Positions 54,120 through 64,000 of a stretch of DNA of 64,000 nucleotides are shown in pieces (position 1 is the first letter of the stretch; each line of letters starts with the position of its first letter). The stretch spans positions 1 through 64,000 of the forward strand of contig JAVKOQ010000200.1 of the NCBI GenBank assembly GCA_031835245.1. The letters run 5' to 3'. Position numbers and translations under genes: made by a program. The notes under the pieces were generated by a model, which had not been told where the DNA came from, searched no databases, and saw only the letters and a program-made list of their open reading frames with translations. This stretch comes from Balamuthia mandrillaris (Eukaryota; Discosea; Longamoebia; Balamuthiidae).

Positions 54120-54429
54120 AGTACTCACTATGTGTTTTTGCAATAATAGTTCAGATGAAGAAACAGATTCTGAAAATGAAGAGAAGTCTAAGAAGAAGAT
54201 TCCAGGATGGGCATGTAAAGAGGAGCTCCTATTGGAAGTCCAGCACCAAGCACAAACAGATCCTGATGAGATCTTTTGCATTAATTACTGGGATACACTC
54301 GACTTGGAAGAGATCTTCAAATACAACTGCAGCAGATTTACACACTGGAGGAGCAGTGGTAACTGGACAGAGGATCGACTTACTTTTCTTGAGAATAGAG
54401 AGTATAAACAGCAAATGGGTTTTATTTAA
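52082..54429 (+). CDS. INCENP-like chromosomal passenger protein
   Basis: Three exons (52082-52713, 52779-54059, 54150-54429) join in frame to 730 residues. The last exon holds an IN-box, the Aurora B-binding segment: YEMTPYQ then SSDEETDSENEE, IPGWACKEELLLEVQ, DPDEIFC, DLEEIFK and RSSGNWTEDRL. The central part has acidic Glu/Gln coiled coil (from an AAG/AAC tract near 53440-53500), as in INCENP's helical region. Residues near FAELLMVDCRDEDPWTQ could be the short N-terminal helix that binds survivin/borealin. INCENP activates Aurora kinase at centromeres and the spindle midzone. The first 100 residues carry a C-x4-C and several Cys/His and match nothing I know; exon 1 could belong to another gene. 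Confidence 0.82.
54076..54118. repeat. (CT)n/(CTTT)n, intronic in INCENP
   Basis: Sense-strand CT tract in the intron that splits the IN-box. Confidence 0.9.
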
Positions 54430-54630
54430 TAATTTCTGATCTGTTGCCAACTACTCCAATTTGCCTCTTGGGTTAGTGCCACCACCAGAAGCATCAGATG
54501 GATAATGAACTATTGCCTGATGCTGGCAACTAGTTCTCTGGTGACATTCTGTTTTGCCACTTGAATAAAACTGTTTGCCAAAAGAATGAATAGAAACCTA
54601 CTAGGTGGTGCATCACTCTAGAGGTTAGGG

Positions 54631-54645
54631 TTAGGGGCGGGTACT
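54631..54645 (+). repeat. Interstitial telomere-like repeat
   Basis: GGTTAGGGTTAGGGG: two TTAGGG units in the 345-bp spacer between INCENP and the tyrosine-recombinase gene. A short (TA)n follows at 54760. Confidence 0.6.
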
Positions 54646-54774
54646 CAGAACCTACAGCATTCAACTCCCCATGGTCCATTCTATAAAACTCTAAGTCTAT
54701 AAGTCCAACGGATAAAGTGGGGCAAAGTAGCAATTTTTTCAATTTTCTCATAGGAATATATATATATATATAAT

Positions 54775-56157
54775 CTAACTGGATATAATAATAATATCAT
54801 CATCATCATCATCATCATCATTCTCCTTTGTTTCTTCCTCTTCATCCAAGATGGATATGACTGTAGTGGTAGTAGTAGAAGTAGGAGATGATGGGAGGGA
54901 AGCATGGTTGTCATCCGGTGTGTCAAAGTCCTCATCATGGGCCACCAAGTATTTGTCTTTTAAAGCATCGAGATTGTTGAAGAATTCTGTGAGGAGATTG
55001 CGCCATTTGTCATAGCAATCATTGTTGGTTCGGCGTTGGGTAGGCAAGTGTTTGGCAATCTCCAACCAAGACCATCCATCACGCAAGCGCCAAGTGACAA
55101 GTCTACGGATTTCTGGTGTCTGCCAAGCAATCCGTTGTCGATGACCATTCTTCTGATATTTGAGTCGATTGGATAACATTTGTTGTCGCTGCTGAAGTGC
55201 TCTGCGAACTCGTTGTCGTGGTGGTGTTTTTTCTTTTGAGTTATGATTCCTTTCATCATCATCATCGTTATCATCGTTTTTTTTCAGAACATCATCATTA
55301 GGAAAAGTAGGTAAGAATGGCTGCTCTTGATGACGAGAGGTGAGGAATGCTTTGTGAATGGGTGATCCGTTGACCAACTTGGGAAGTACAGGAGCTACAA
55401 ACTCATCCGCCAGCTCATTCAAGCCACTGAAAAAACCTTGTAGAATGCCAGAGATATGTTGACGGCAAAGCTGACGATGAATATTGGGCCAACGAAGAGG
55501 AGATTTGTTTTTGGCCTCATAAGTTGCTGCAGCTTCAGCTAACACATCCTTGTCAAACTCATCTGAATGATTGTCTACCCAAGCAGTACAACATTCAAGC
55601 CACAAGGAGCGATAAAATCGTATTTGTTGATCTTTGGTTGGTAAATCTGAATAAATGATGCAATGTTAAAAGAAGAACAAATAGACCAACACCAATCCAT
55701 CAAAACAATTATTGTTTAGACCATGAATATTGTTGCTGTTACAATAAACCGCTGCGTTCGAGCTGAGCACTGAGTCTAAAGGTGCATTTTTGAATGCAAG
55801 CAAGCAAGCAAACAAACAAACAAACAAGCCATGACTGAATAGATTGATAGATAGTGGTAGATACCATCCAAACAAAACAAACCAGCAAACAAACAAACCA
55901 ACAAACAAACAACAACAAGCAGAGGCCAACAAAAAAAAAAAAAACAAACAAACAAACAAACAAACAAACAAACCGTTGGCGAACAGCATGGATAAAACTC
56001 TGATAGTTGGTATCTGCAGACCACTTGGATTGTTGCAAAGCCTCTGGGGATAGATTGTGAAATGCTTCTTTGGTAACTAGCTCTGGAGCAATCACTGCAA
56101 GGGAGTGAGGATAAAAAAAACCACAAAGAGAAAAAGTAAGCACAGGTGGTTTATAGA

Positions 56158-56198
<41 letters not shown>

Positions 56199-57385
56199 AG
56201 CCAGCCAGCCAAAGAAAAAACAAAAGAAAAACAAAAAATCAGATGAATAACAAACCACAATGTCGAGGCCTCAGAGAATGATGATCAGCAGCAGCAGCAG
56301 AAGAAGAAGAAGAAGAAGAAGAAGAAGAAGATGAGGATGAAGGGTGGTAACATTGCTAACCAAGCGATTGGCCACAATAGCACGTTTTAATGTATCCTTG
56401 ACGTAGACTTGCTGAGATCTACCACGAGGTACCCAACCTGCAATAAGGGCAGTGGTATCCAGTACATTGTTCTGACTATGCCCTTCCTGCAGTCCCTCCA
56501 AGATCAAGGCAGTGCAAAGGAAGCCAGCACGTAAGGAGTGAAAGGAGAATAACCCTTCAGGATAACCAGCCCGAACAGCGCGGTCTTGCAGCTTGGCATT
56601 CAAAGTATCGCGTGACCATCCCCATAATGATGTTTGTTTTTGTTTGTCTGTCAAGCGCCAGTTGTGAAACTCTCGCAAATCCAAACCATGCTTGCACAGC
56701 AGATGCTTGTTTAGCCAGTAAATAAAATCTCCAAGACAAACTCCAGCGGTTGATGTTGTTGATGCAGCAGCGGTCGTGATGGTAGAGGTGGTAGTAGTGG
56801 TGCTAAGTGGCAATGAGGATAACGGGGATGGTGATGATGAAGATATTCCTCCTGGTGGTGGTGGTGGTGGTGGTGGTGTTAAATAACCTTCAAAAGTAAC
56901 GACATGATTCCAATGATTTGGTATTCCTTTGGTGACTTGTTGGCGCAAAGAAAGGAAATAAAGAGGAGGAGAAAAGGCATCCTCTTGGTGGTGACAGCTG
57001 ATGTTGCTGCTGCTGCTGCTGCTGCTGTTGTTGTTGTTGTTATTGTTGTTGTTGGAAAAGGAGGATGAAAGTTTAGGTCGAAATGCCACAATATCACCCA
57101 AACGAATGTTTGCTGCTGTAATGGCTCTGGTACCAGTACAAACACTGTGTAACCAACAACTGGCTTCACCAGCTTTGCTCACCAGTCCATCTGGAGTGGA
57201 TGCGATGATATGCAAGACGTCATCCAGCAAACAAGCATCTTTGCACAATTGTTTGCTAGAACAGGAGGGTTTGGCTCTTTTGCAATGCCGAATGGCCTGT
57301 TTGACTTGATCTTTGATGGCATCCATTTGGTTCTTTAGCAACAACAAGTAGGCATGATCTGTTGCCATCATTGCTGTCGTGCGTC

Positions 57386-57425
<40 letters not shown>

Positions 57426-58593
57426 GCTGTGCTCTAGTGACACCATCACCAAGAAGGGTTTTGGATAGAGGAGAAGCATTCCTGCTGGTTGTGGTGATAA
57501 TAGAAGTAGGTGATGATGCTGGGGATGAAGAGATGGAAGAAACAGAGGAAGAGGAGGAGGAGGAGGAGGAGGAGGAGGCAGCAAGGGTATCAAGCTGTTG
57601 TTGGATACTTTCATCATGCAAACGATAAAGACTGGCAATCATGACATCACGCACAGAGCTCAAGGCATACCCCACATCCAAAATCAACCATTGAACAAAG
57701 GCTCCTACGTTATGGCGTTGGAGATTCAAAGGAAGAGCTGGCAAACATTGATGATGTGCACAATGCGCTTCCCAGATGGCCAAAGTCCAAGCATGTTTAC
57801 GTTGGGTTGAAGGGCTCCATCGACTCGTCACTGCTGTCAACTCTGTCCAGCGCTCTTCTGACAAATGGTTCATCAATGTGATAGCACGAGAAAGACGTCT
57901 GCCGGCACCATCACCACCGTTACGACTACTGCTGCCATGTGTGGTATCATCATTATTATCATTTGCTGTTCTAGCTCCAATATGTTGGTTATCTCTTTTC
58001 TTCTTTTCTTGTTTTTCTTCTTTGTGTTCTTCTTTATCTTCTTCTTCTTCTTCTTCTTCTTCTTCTTTGTCATCGGTCAACAACAACAAATCTATCAACG
58101 TTGGTGTGGCTGTTGTTTTGCTTGTTGCATCTATATCTGTTTCTGCTCCTCCTCCTCCTCCATCTAATGAGGATGATGATAATGACAATAAATTACAATT
58201 GCTACCGCTATCCATAACATCTTCATTGTTCTCAAAGACAAAGGACTCTGAATTTGTTGAAGAAGAAGAAGAAGAAGAAGAAGAAGAAAAAGAAGAAGCA
58301 AATGAAGAAGAAGAACCAGAAGAAGAAATCATCCTTTTCGGTTGTTGTTGTCGTGGTTGTGATTGGGTTGTTGATGCCGTGGTGGTAATAGTGGCGGTGG
58401 TGGTGGTGGTGGTGGTAGATGAAAAGGGTGATGCAGAAAAAGGAGGTGAACAGAGCTCTGCAGGGTTATCAACAGTAGCAATAACTGGAGCAGAATCAAG
58501 GGTGGTAGCTGATGGTGGTGTTTTTAACCAATAATGATCCAAAAACTGCTTGCGAATGAAAGAGCAAGAGTCCAGAGCCTGATAGGGAGGCAA
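54775..58593 (-). CDS. Tyrosine recombinase with C-terminal Myb domain (Crypton-like)
   Basis: Read leftwards. Exons around 57850-57600 encode an N-terminal SAM-like core-binding domain (SEERWTELTAVTSRWSPSTQ, RKHAWTLAIWEAHC). The catalytic part (57350-56400) has SVCTGTRAITAANIRLGDI (Arg I), a Lys in QQVTKGIPNHWNHVV, FSFHSLRAGFLCTALILEG (H-x-x-R), AGWVPRGRSQQVYV (W box and nucleophile Tyr). A poly-Ser/Asn stretch interrupts it. Later exons (56100-56000 and 55640-54775) add DVLAEAAATYEAKN and a Myb repeat (RLRDGWSWLEIAKHLPTQ, NNDCYDKWRNLL), ending in an Asp tract. Such YRs mobilise Crypton or DIRS/Ngaro elements; no reverse transcriptase is seen, so Crypton-like is favoured. Exon joins are only partly fixed. 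Confidence 0.65.
55800..55975. repeat. (AAAC)n/(AAGC)n tetranucleotide tracts
   Basis: Intronic in the recombinase gene; on the sense strand they read GTTT/TTTG. A (CCAG)n tract at 56159-56208 lies in the previous intron. Confidence 0.9.
57362..57425. repeat. (CTG)n tract
   Basis: About 15 GCT/CTG units giving Ala or Ser runs on the minus strand within the recombinase gene. Confidence 0.9.
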
Positions 58594-58801
58594 GTGATGA
58601 TAGAGAGATGTTGTGGATAAGGATGATGATGACGATATTGAGACAATCGTTATTTCATCATCCTCTTCTTTTGCTGCTGTTGCTACTACTGTTTTTGCTA
58701 CTGCTACTTCTTTGTTGTTGTTGTTGTTGTTGTTATTGTTGTTTATTGGTGGAGGTTGGTCAAAGGCAGCAGGAATAGATAGATTATCTTCTGTTTGTTA
58801 A

Positions 58802-58833
<32 letters not shown>

Positions 58834-59290
58834 ATAGTAGACACAAACACAAACAACACATTGTGAAACAAAAGAAACAAAAAGTTAGTAATTGAGGATG
58901 AATGAATAAAGAGATGATAAAACTAAATGAGAACTATGTGGTTACTCGTTTTGTTTTTCCTTTTCTTTCTTAAAATCATTTTCTTTCTTTCTCTTTTTTT
59001 TCCTTTTTCATTTTTATAATTGCCTTTTCATACTCGGTTGTCTTTTTTTGTTGCCTATCTATTATTTACAACAACAATCACTACTATTACTCACTTACTC
59101 TCACTCAGCACTCTTAACCATTATTACCATCACCACCATTATTACTTTACTATTCATCCATCTATCCATTGTTTGTTTAACCAATATTATTACCATCAAC
59201 CAACCAACCAACCAATCAACTAACTAACCAACCAACCAACCAACTCAAGCTATCACTCAACTAACCAACAAATATAAAAAGAGAAAGAGA

Positions 59291-59790
59291 TCACCTGCCT
59301 GTGTTACGGCGTTGTGAACGAGTTGTGGCTCCTTTTCTGCTGCTGCTGCTGCTGCTGCTCCTAGATGACGCAGCCACAGCAGCAGCAGTAGCACTTTGCA
59401 AAGATGATTTGGCCGCAGCAGTAGCAATAGCCTTTTGGGCAGCAGCTGCAGCCTTGCGCGTAGATTTGCTGCTAAGGCTCTTGGATGCACTTGTGTTTTC
59501 CTCTCCTTTCTGTTTTTCTGCTTCTTTTTCTCCAGCTTTTGCTTCTTCTTCTTCTACTTCTTCTTCTTTTTCTTCTTCTTCCTTCTCTTCTTCTTTTTCT
59601 TCTTCTTCTTCCTTGTCTCTGCTAGCATCTTTGCTTCTCTGTTCCTCTTCTTTTTCTTTTTCTTTTTCTTTGTCTTCTTCTTCTTCTTCTTCTTCTTCTT
59701 CTTCTTCTTCTTCTTCTTCTGCTGTTGCTGCTGCTGTTGCTGCTGCTTGTTTAGCTGGGTCACTAGCAGTTTGCTTTGATACTAAAACAA
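59291..59790 (-). CDS. Glu/Ala-rich low-complexity ORF, possibly an upstream exon
   Basis: A 179-residue frame with a Glu/Lys-rich half and an Ala/Ser half ending SSSSSSSRKGATTRSQRRN. The composition is written by TTC/GCT tracts on +. It lies upstream of the recombinase gene and might be its N-terminal exon or nothing at all. Between 58600 and 59290 there are only tetranucleotide tracts ((AAGC)n at 58802-58831, (CCAA)n near 59200-59245). Confidence 0.25.
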
Positions 59791-60003
59791 CAACAACAAC
59801 AACAACAACAACATAAGACAACAACAACAAAAATCAGTAAGTAATGAAATGAGGGGTTTACAAATTTGGGTGTAAGGCATAACACTGGGCTTACGCCATT
59901 TTATTTTTTTGCAAACCGTTACAAACTCGCGTCCGGCGTAAGGCGGAAAAACCGTACGCCGCGGCGTAAATATTTGTTGTGGACAGTAAAAAAAAAAAAT
60001 CTG

Positions 60004-60807
60004 TTAGAGATGATTTTTGCTGTGCTCAAAAAAGGCTGCAAATGATCCTAGTGCCTCGCGTATTGCAGCTTCAGTTTTCCTGTTTTCCTCTAGGTACTCA
60101 AGCTGAGCCTTGGCAAGTTTGGTAATTATTTCGTATGACTCCCTTGCTTGCTTGGCCTCCATCTCTGCTTCTTTCAGCCTTCTTTCTCTCTCTTTTGCCC
60201 TTTCTTTGGCTGCATCCTCCACATCTTTCTTTGCTTTTGCAACCTTCTTCTTTTTTGCACTATCCAGAACGGATTCTGACTTCTCCAGCTTCGTGATGAT
60301 CTGTCTGGCCTCCTCTCTCTCCGCCATCAGTTGTCGAACCGTTGTTGCATGAGCTTCCTCCAGGCGGCGTTGCTTAGGTGCTGACTTGCCCAGCAAGCTC
60401 TGGCAATCAAACTTGGGGGGTTGCCAGTTTGAATTGTAAAGGGTGCTCTTTTTCCCCTTCAAGGTGCTGTAGTGCTTGGCCACAGCTTTGCCATCACGTA
60501 CTTTATTGCACAAGTGCAAATGCTGAAGTTGTTCCAGCATAAATTCCCACTTACCCTTTCCATGCTTTTCTATTAATTTGAGAAGTGTAAAGCTCTCTTG
60601 CCATGTCCAAGCAGGGCTTCGGCCATTTGACCTTCTCTTTCTTTTTGTCCCTCTCTTTTCTGCTGTGCTTGGTTTTGGTGCTTCCTCCTCTTTCTTTTCC
60701 TCGTCCTCCTCTTCCTCCTCCTCTTCCTCCTCCTCTTCCTCCTCTTCCTCTTCTGTCTCTACCTCTTCCTCTTCTGTTTCCTTTTGTTTTTCTCGTTGAT
60801 CCTTCAT
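60004..60807 (-). CDS. Myb/SANT-like transposon partner protein
   Basis: A single 267-residue ORF. The Glu tract (residues 10-40) comes from CTC tracts on +. Then a SANT-like domain: AWTWQESFTLLKLIEKHGKG, KWEFMLEQL, VAKHYSTLKGKK. The C-terminal half is charged coiled coil (AKERERRLKEAEMEAKQARE). Position 300 bp from the divergent transposase is as in PIF/Harbinger elements, where this protein binds the transposon ends. Confidence 0.7.
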   Translation of the reverse strand: MKDQREKQKETEEEEVETEEEEEEEEEEEEEEEEDEEKKEEEAPKPSTAEKRGTKRKRRSNGRSPAWTWQESFTLLKLIEKHGKGKWEFMLEQLQHLHLCNKVRDGKAVAKHYSTLKGKKSTLYNSNWQPPKFDCQSLLGKSAPKQRRLEEAHATTVRQLMAEREEARQIITKLEKSESVLDSAKKKKVAKAKKDVEDAAKERAKERERRLKEAEMEAKQARESYEIITKLAKAQLEYLEENRKTEAAIREALGSFAAFFEHSKNHL

Positions 60808-61106
60808 TGTTTACAGTTTGTTGGTGTGGCATTTTTTTTTTTCAAGTACAAAAAAAAAGTGTTTTTATTTTCCTCATTCTTTTTATAAAAACAAAAAATA
60901 ATAAAAATAAAAATAAAGAAACAAAAGGCAAAGCTTTCCTCTTGAGGCAAACGTTGGAAAAAACAATCATAAATCAAAAGAATAATTATGGAATGAAAAA
61001 GAAAAAAAGGCAAAGCTTTCCTCTTGAGGCAAACATCATAGTGCAAAAGAATGACAAGAAAAAATACTAAAGAAGAGGGAGGAAAAAGAAGAGAGAACTT
61101 TAAAGC

Positions 61107-62170
61107 ATGGAAAGAAACGCACAAGAAGACTTAACGAAAGTTATTGCAGGCCTTTGTCAGTTGTTGCTATCATTGCTAGCAAGACAACGAAAGCAGCAGT
61201 TAATGCTTGCCCTATGGTCCAACTTTTTGGAGGAGCAAGAAAAAAAAATAAGACGTTGGCGATGGAAATTAGGAAAGAGGAAGAGAAGAGAAAAGACGAC
61301 AACAGAGAGAAAAAAACAAAAGACAAGAGGAACAATCGATGTCTTTGAACACCGGGGGTTTGAGCTTTACCCAGAAACAGGGCTCTATCCAGAACAGTTC
61401 TATGATTTGTTAGCCAAGGTGGAACCACTGATATGTCAACCACGAACAGCAGCAAATGTTGGCCGCATCACTCAAACGATGATGACAACAGAGACTCGCT
61501 TGGTGATGGTCCTCAACTGGCTTCGTGAAGGAGGAACCTATCGAAGACTTGCATGACTGTATGGAGTAAATAAGGCCTTCATTAGTAGAGAAATTCACCA
61601 CATCATCCCCCTCTTGTATGGCACTCTGGACGAGATTCAACGCCCCTTGCGTTGGCCCACTTACTCCTTCTTCACTGTCAACATAGCTGGAGCAATCGAC
61701 TGCACTGCCCATTTTCGAAATCGTGTTCATCCAAAGCAAGCCAACTATTACCGACGTGACAAGCGAGGCTTCCTACTAACAGCGCAGGTTGTTACCTCCC
61801 TGGAAGGTGTTTTGTTAGATGTGCACTTTGCGCTTGGCCACAACAATGATCAAGGAACATATGCACTTACCGGGATGAGAGCTTTTCTTCAAGGCAACGG
61901 ACTAAAGCTACTTGCAGACGGAGGATACAAAGACGTCGTCAGCCTAGTGTGCCCTGATGACAAGAAAGGCCGTTCTTGGAACAACCAACAAAAGGCGCTG
62001 CGCTCTGTTGTGGAAGTGGTGATCGGCATGGTTCAGCACTATTCCTATGCTGCACAAAAAGCTCGACAAACTCCTGAGTTTCAAGCACTCGCCCTTATGT
62101 GCTGCTATCAACTCGCCAACATCAACCTCAAGCGCTTTCCTCTTCATCAGCTCCCCCCTCCTTCTTCTGT
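61107..62170 (+). pseudogene. DDE transposase (PIF/Harbinger, DDE_Tnp_4 type), one in-frame TGA
   Basis: Residues 1-150 are basic and end in WLREGGTYRRLA, an HTH-like region. TGA at 61554 interrupts, and the same frame continues LYGVNKAFISREIHHIIPLL. The catalytic D-D-E lies in GAIDCTAHFRNRVHPKQANY, LLADGGYKD and RSVVEVVIGMVQHY. The frame then runs on without stop, through what I read as an intron, into the TMEM205-like exon. Apart from the TGA (one C-to-T change from Arg CGA) the gene looks intact. Confidence 0.75.
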
Positions 62171-62194
62171 CATCTCGCTTGTTGAAGAGTGCAG

Positions 62195-62735
62195 CAAGTT
62201 GTTCCCTTGGTACTTTCGCATCGGTTCCCTCTGTAGTGCCACTTTGCTGGCCATCTTCCTCTCCAGGTTCGTTTTGAACTTGCCCACCATGCCAACAAAA
62301 CCTTTCTTTGCTCACAAAGCGATCGCTCGTTTGCTTTGCAGTCACGCAGACCTGTGGCAAAGCCTTCGACAAGGAAATCTGTCGGCGTTCACCCAGTGGA
62401 GCGACCCAAGAGTGCTGCAGGTGTACGCTCTGGCCATCGCCCTGCTGTTCACTCTCCTCAACCAGTTCGTGGTTGGACCAAAGGCTTCCTCTGTGATGTT
62501 TCAGTACGTCTCCCAAACTTTGTTGCAACCACTTCTTCTAATCTGGTTGAATCATAAAATCAGGCGTCACAAGTTGGAGAAAGATTCCATTCCAGAGGCA
62601 GCCAAAGAGGTTCAACTCAAGCAGCTGAACAAGACCTTTGGCATGTTGCACGGTGTATCCAGCCTTCTTAACCTCGTCACCATGATCGCTGCCTTCATTC
62701 ACGTGTTATATCTCTCCTCTCGTATTAACCTCTAA
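62195..62735 (+). CDS. TMEM205-like protein, exon 3 only
   Basis: After a pyrimidine-rich stretch and the acceptor GAGTGCAG (62194), the exon encodes KLFPWYFRIGSL, then membrane segments LCSATLLAIFLSRFVL, VYALAIALLFTLLNQFVVGP and LLNLVTMIAAFIHVLYL, with MLHGVSSLLNL near the end. These are the TMEM205/DUF4149 C-terminal features. The exon starts with one leftover base. Adding exons 1-2 at 40702-40503 gives 675 nt, exactly 225 codons with stop. Confidence 0.8.
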
Positions 62736-62739
62736 ACTC

Positions 62740-63050
62740 AAGAGGAGAAAGAAAAAGGCTCTTTCTTCCATCTTCTGTCTTTATTCGAGGTTTTTATCTC
62801 TTTGTCGAATGCGTGCTATGTTGTTGGATACTTTCTCTCGCAACAAAGAAAGGTACTCTTCATTGTTTTGGTCCTGTGCTTTACTTTCTTCTATCCCCAA
62901 CTTTCCTCACACCAACATAAATGTCAAAAAGCGTGGAAGGGAAGAGCAGAGAACGATGAAGAGAAGAGAACGATAAAAAGAACGATGAAGAGAAGAGAAG
63001 CTGTTAAACTGGAATGCAAAGGAAGCAAGACAACAGATTGAAAGAAAATA
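62740..63050. other. Spacer, no gene supported
   Basis: Lies between the two convergent genes TMEM205-like exon 3 (+) and HDAC (-). Probably 3' UTRs; the last HDAC exon may be hidden here. Confidence 0.4.
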
Positions 63051-63051
63051 C

Positions 63052-64000
63052 CTGGAAGGAATTATCCTTGTACTCATGGAAGTACTTGTGTTCAGGTATG
63101 TCAGGAGGCAGCTGTTTGCCCACGACAAGGCCAGTGAGATAGGCGTAAGCTCTTGCAGCGTTGATGTTGTGATACCCTCCACCGCCCAACAGCAGCAATG
63201 GAATGGTGGAATCGTTACGTCCTCCCTTCTTGCAGAATTGTTGCACACACTCCACACATTCCCCTAATGCCCTGTATCCAGGCGTATTCAATTTGAGAAA
63301 AGGAGAGCACGAGGAAAGAAAGAACGAAAGAAAAGTTCGGCACAGGAATGACTACCGAGGTGTGAGATTGAAAGCGCCCAATGGATCATGTACAAGGCCA
63401 TCTACGCCACTATTTATAACGCAAGTGATTAGGGGAGAAAGAGAAGAGAAGAGAGAGAGAGCAGAGAGAGAAAGCAGAGAGGAGAGAGAGAGAGAGCAGA
63501 GAGAGAGCAGAGAGGAGAGAGAGAGAGAGAGAGAACCAACTAACCATTGCATAACAATAGCTTGGGGGGCATAACGTAGGGCCACTTCAGGAAACACTCC
63601 TTTAAATAGCTGCACATATCGATCTGAAGTTAACCCTTCCTTCAATGGAATGTTAAGCGCTGTTCAGCACCAAAAAAATTGAATACAATAACAAGAACCG
63701 AAAGTGAAAAGGTTAGATCTAAGAGTGCAGCCATTCTAGCGATAATGGGAACTTACAATAGTATTTGCCTCGTCCATTGCCTATGTCATCGAGTGAACCA
63801 GTGCCAGGAAAGTAGCCTGCACTGTAGTGATGAAATGACAGCGTAAGCACTTTGTCTGTACAATAGAACGCCTCTTCTACTCCATCCTATCGTTATTGAG
63901 ATTATCGTGTTAGAAATTGCAAAGCTCTGAAGTGAGTAAGAAAGACTTTACAAACAAAAAAAAAGGAGAGGGAAGGAAGAAGAAAGGATGAGGTAAGATA
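63052..64000 (-). CDS. HDAC8-like class I histone deacetylase, partial
   Basis: Exons read leftwards (63886-63757, 63659-63545, 63409-63356, 63271-63052) join in frame. They encode [20 protein letters not shown], then SAGYFPGTG and [46 protein letters not shown] with the zinc-binding Asp; and [20 protein letters not shown] with the catalytic Tyr, then [19 protein letters not shown]. This is the class I arrangement, nearest HDAC8. The upstream exon with the His-Asp dyads and HHGDG motif lies beyond the window. The last short exon was not found. It removes acetyl groups from lysines, in the nucleus for histones. Confidence 0.88.
63430..63533. repeat. (GA)n tract, intronic in the HDAC gene
   Basis: About 100 bp of GA with interruptions, CT in the gene's sense, in the intron before the [10 protein letters not shown] exon. 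Confidence 0.9.

Larger units (their letters stand above)
59851..62190. mobile_element. Second Harbinger-like element, divergent Myb and transposase
   Basis: The left end GAGGGGTTTACAAATTTGGG (59851) is shared with 40170. Inside are a Myb-like gene on minus and a DDE transposase on plus, divergent. No right terminal repeat is found before the TMEM205-like exon at 62195, so the element is truncated or rearranged at that side. Confidence 0.65.

Overview
This is nuclear DNA of a eukaryote, probably a free-living protist. Genes are split by GT-AG introns with long CT-rich polypyrimidine tracts, and there are runs of TTAGGG-type repeats and many simple-sequence tracts. The recognisable genes fit a non-plant, amoeba-like cell: a GBF1-type ARF-GEF, a Numb-associated-kinase (NAK) protein kinase, INCENP, a class I histone deacetylase, PIG-B, a TMEM205-like protein and a calponin-homology protein. 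The species cannot be fixed from sequence alone; an amoebozoan is my best guess, held loosely. Two genes look bacterial in family: an alpha-2-macroglobulin and a MLAPANFGSP-type lipase.

Layout. 0-7.8 kb: telomere-like bases at the extreme left edge, then minisatellites (39, 97 and 162 bp units), AAC/CAGG/CAGC tracts and one or two small uncertain genes. 7.8-9.3 kb: a transposon-like ORF and a damaged PIG-B fragment. 9.2-13.15 kb (-): an alpha/beta hydrolase whose domain is interrupted by a long low-complexity insertion and whose 5' end lies in a solo LTR. 13.7-18.8 kb (-): a GBF1-type ARF-GEF. 19.3-22.2 kb: a decayed transposase with an F-box-like segment. 22.5-23.5 kb: an unassigned gene fragment and a large foldback palindrome. 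24.2-28.8 kb (-): a decayed Ty3/gypsy chromovirus. 28.5-35.4 kb: an AT-rich repeat graveyard with two LTR families, both flanked by 4-bp target duplications. 35.4-37.85 kb (+): an unknown basic, low-complexity protein gene. 37.9-40.1 kb: a Harbinger-like element (transposase plus divergent Myb-like gene). 40.5-40.7 kb (-): exons 1-2 of a TMEM205-like gene. 41.2-47.1 kb (-): a kinase fused to an ANTH-like domain. 47.8-49.3 kb (-): alpha-2-macroglobulin remnant. 49.85-51.8 kb (+): a CH-domain membrane protein. 52.1-54.4 kb (+): INCENP. 54.8-58.6 kb (-): a tyrosine recombinase with a C-terminal Myb domain. 59.85-62.15 kb: a second divergent Myb/transposase element. 62.195-62.735 kb (+): TMEM205-like exon 3. 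63.05-64 kb (-): an HDAC8-like deacetylase cut by the window end.

The most striking observations: the TMEM205-like gene is in two pieces 21.5 kb apart on opposite strands, yet the pieces join in perfect splice phase, with a transposon end lying close to one piece and a transposase gene directly abutting the other, as expected for an inversion. A kinase of the AAK1/Ark1 family carries its own ANTH-like membrane-binding domain and an NPF motif. Solo LTRs supply the apparent start codon and leader peptide of two unrelated genes. A tyrosine recombinase is fused to Myb. Mobile elements (two Harbinger-like, one chromovirus, LTR families, one decayed Mutator/Kolobok-like transposase, one YR element) make up much of the window.
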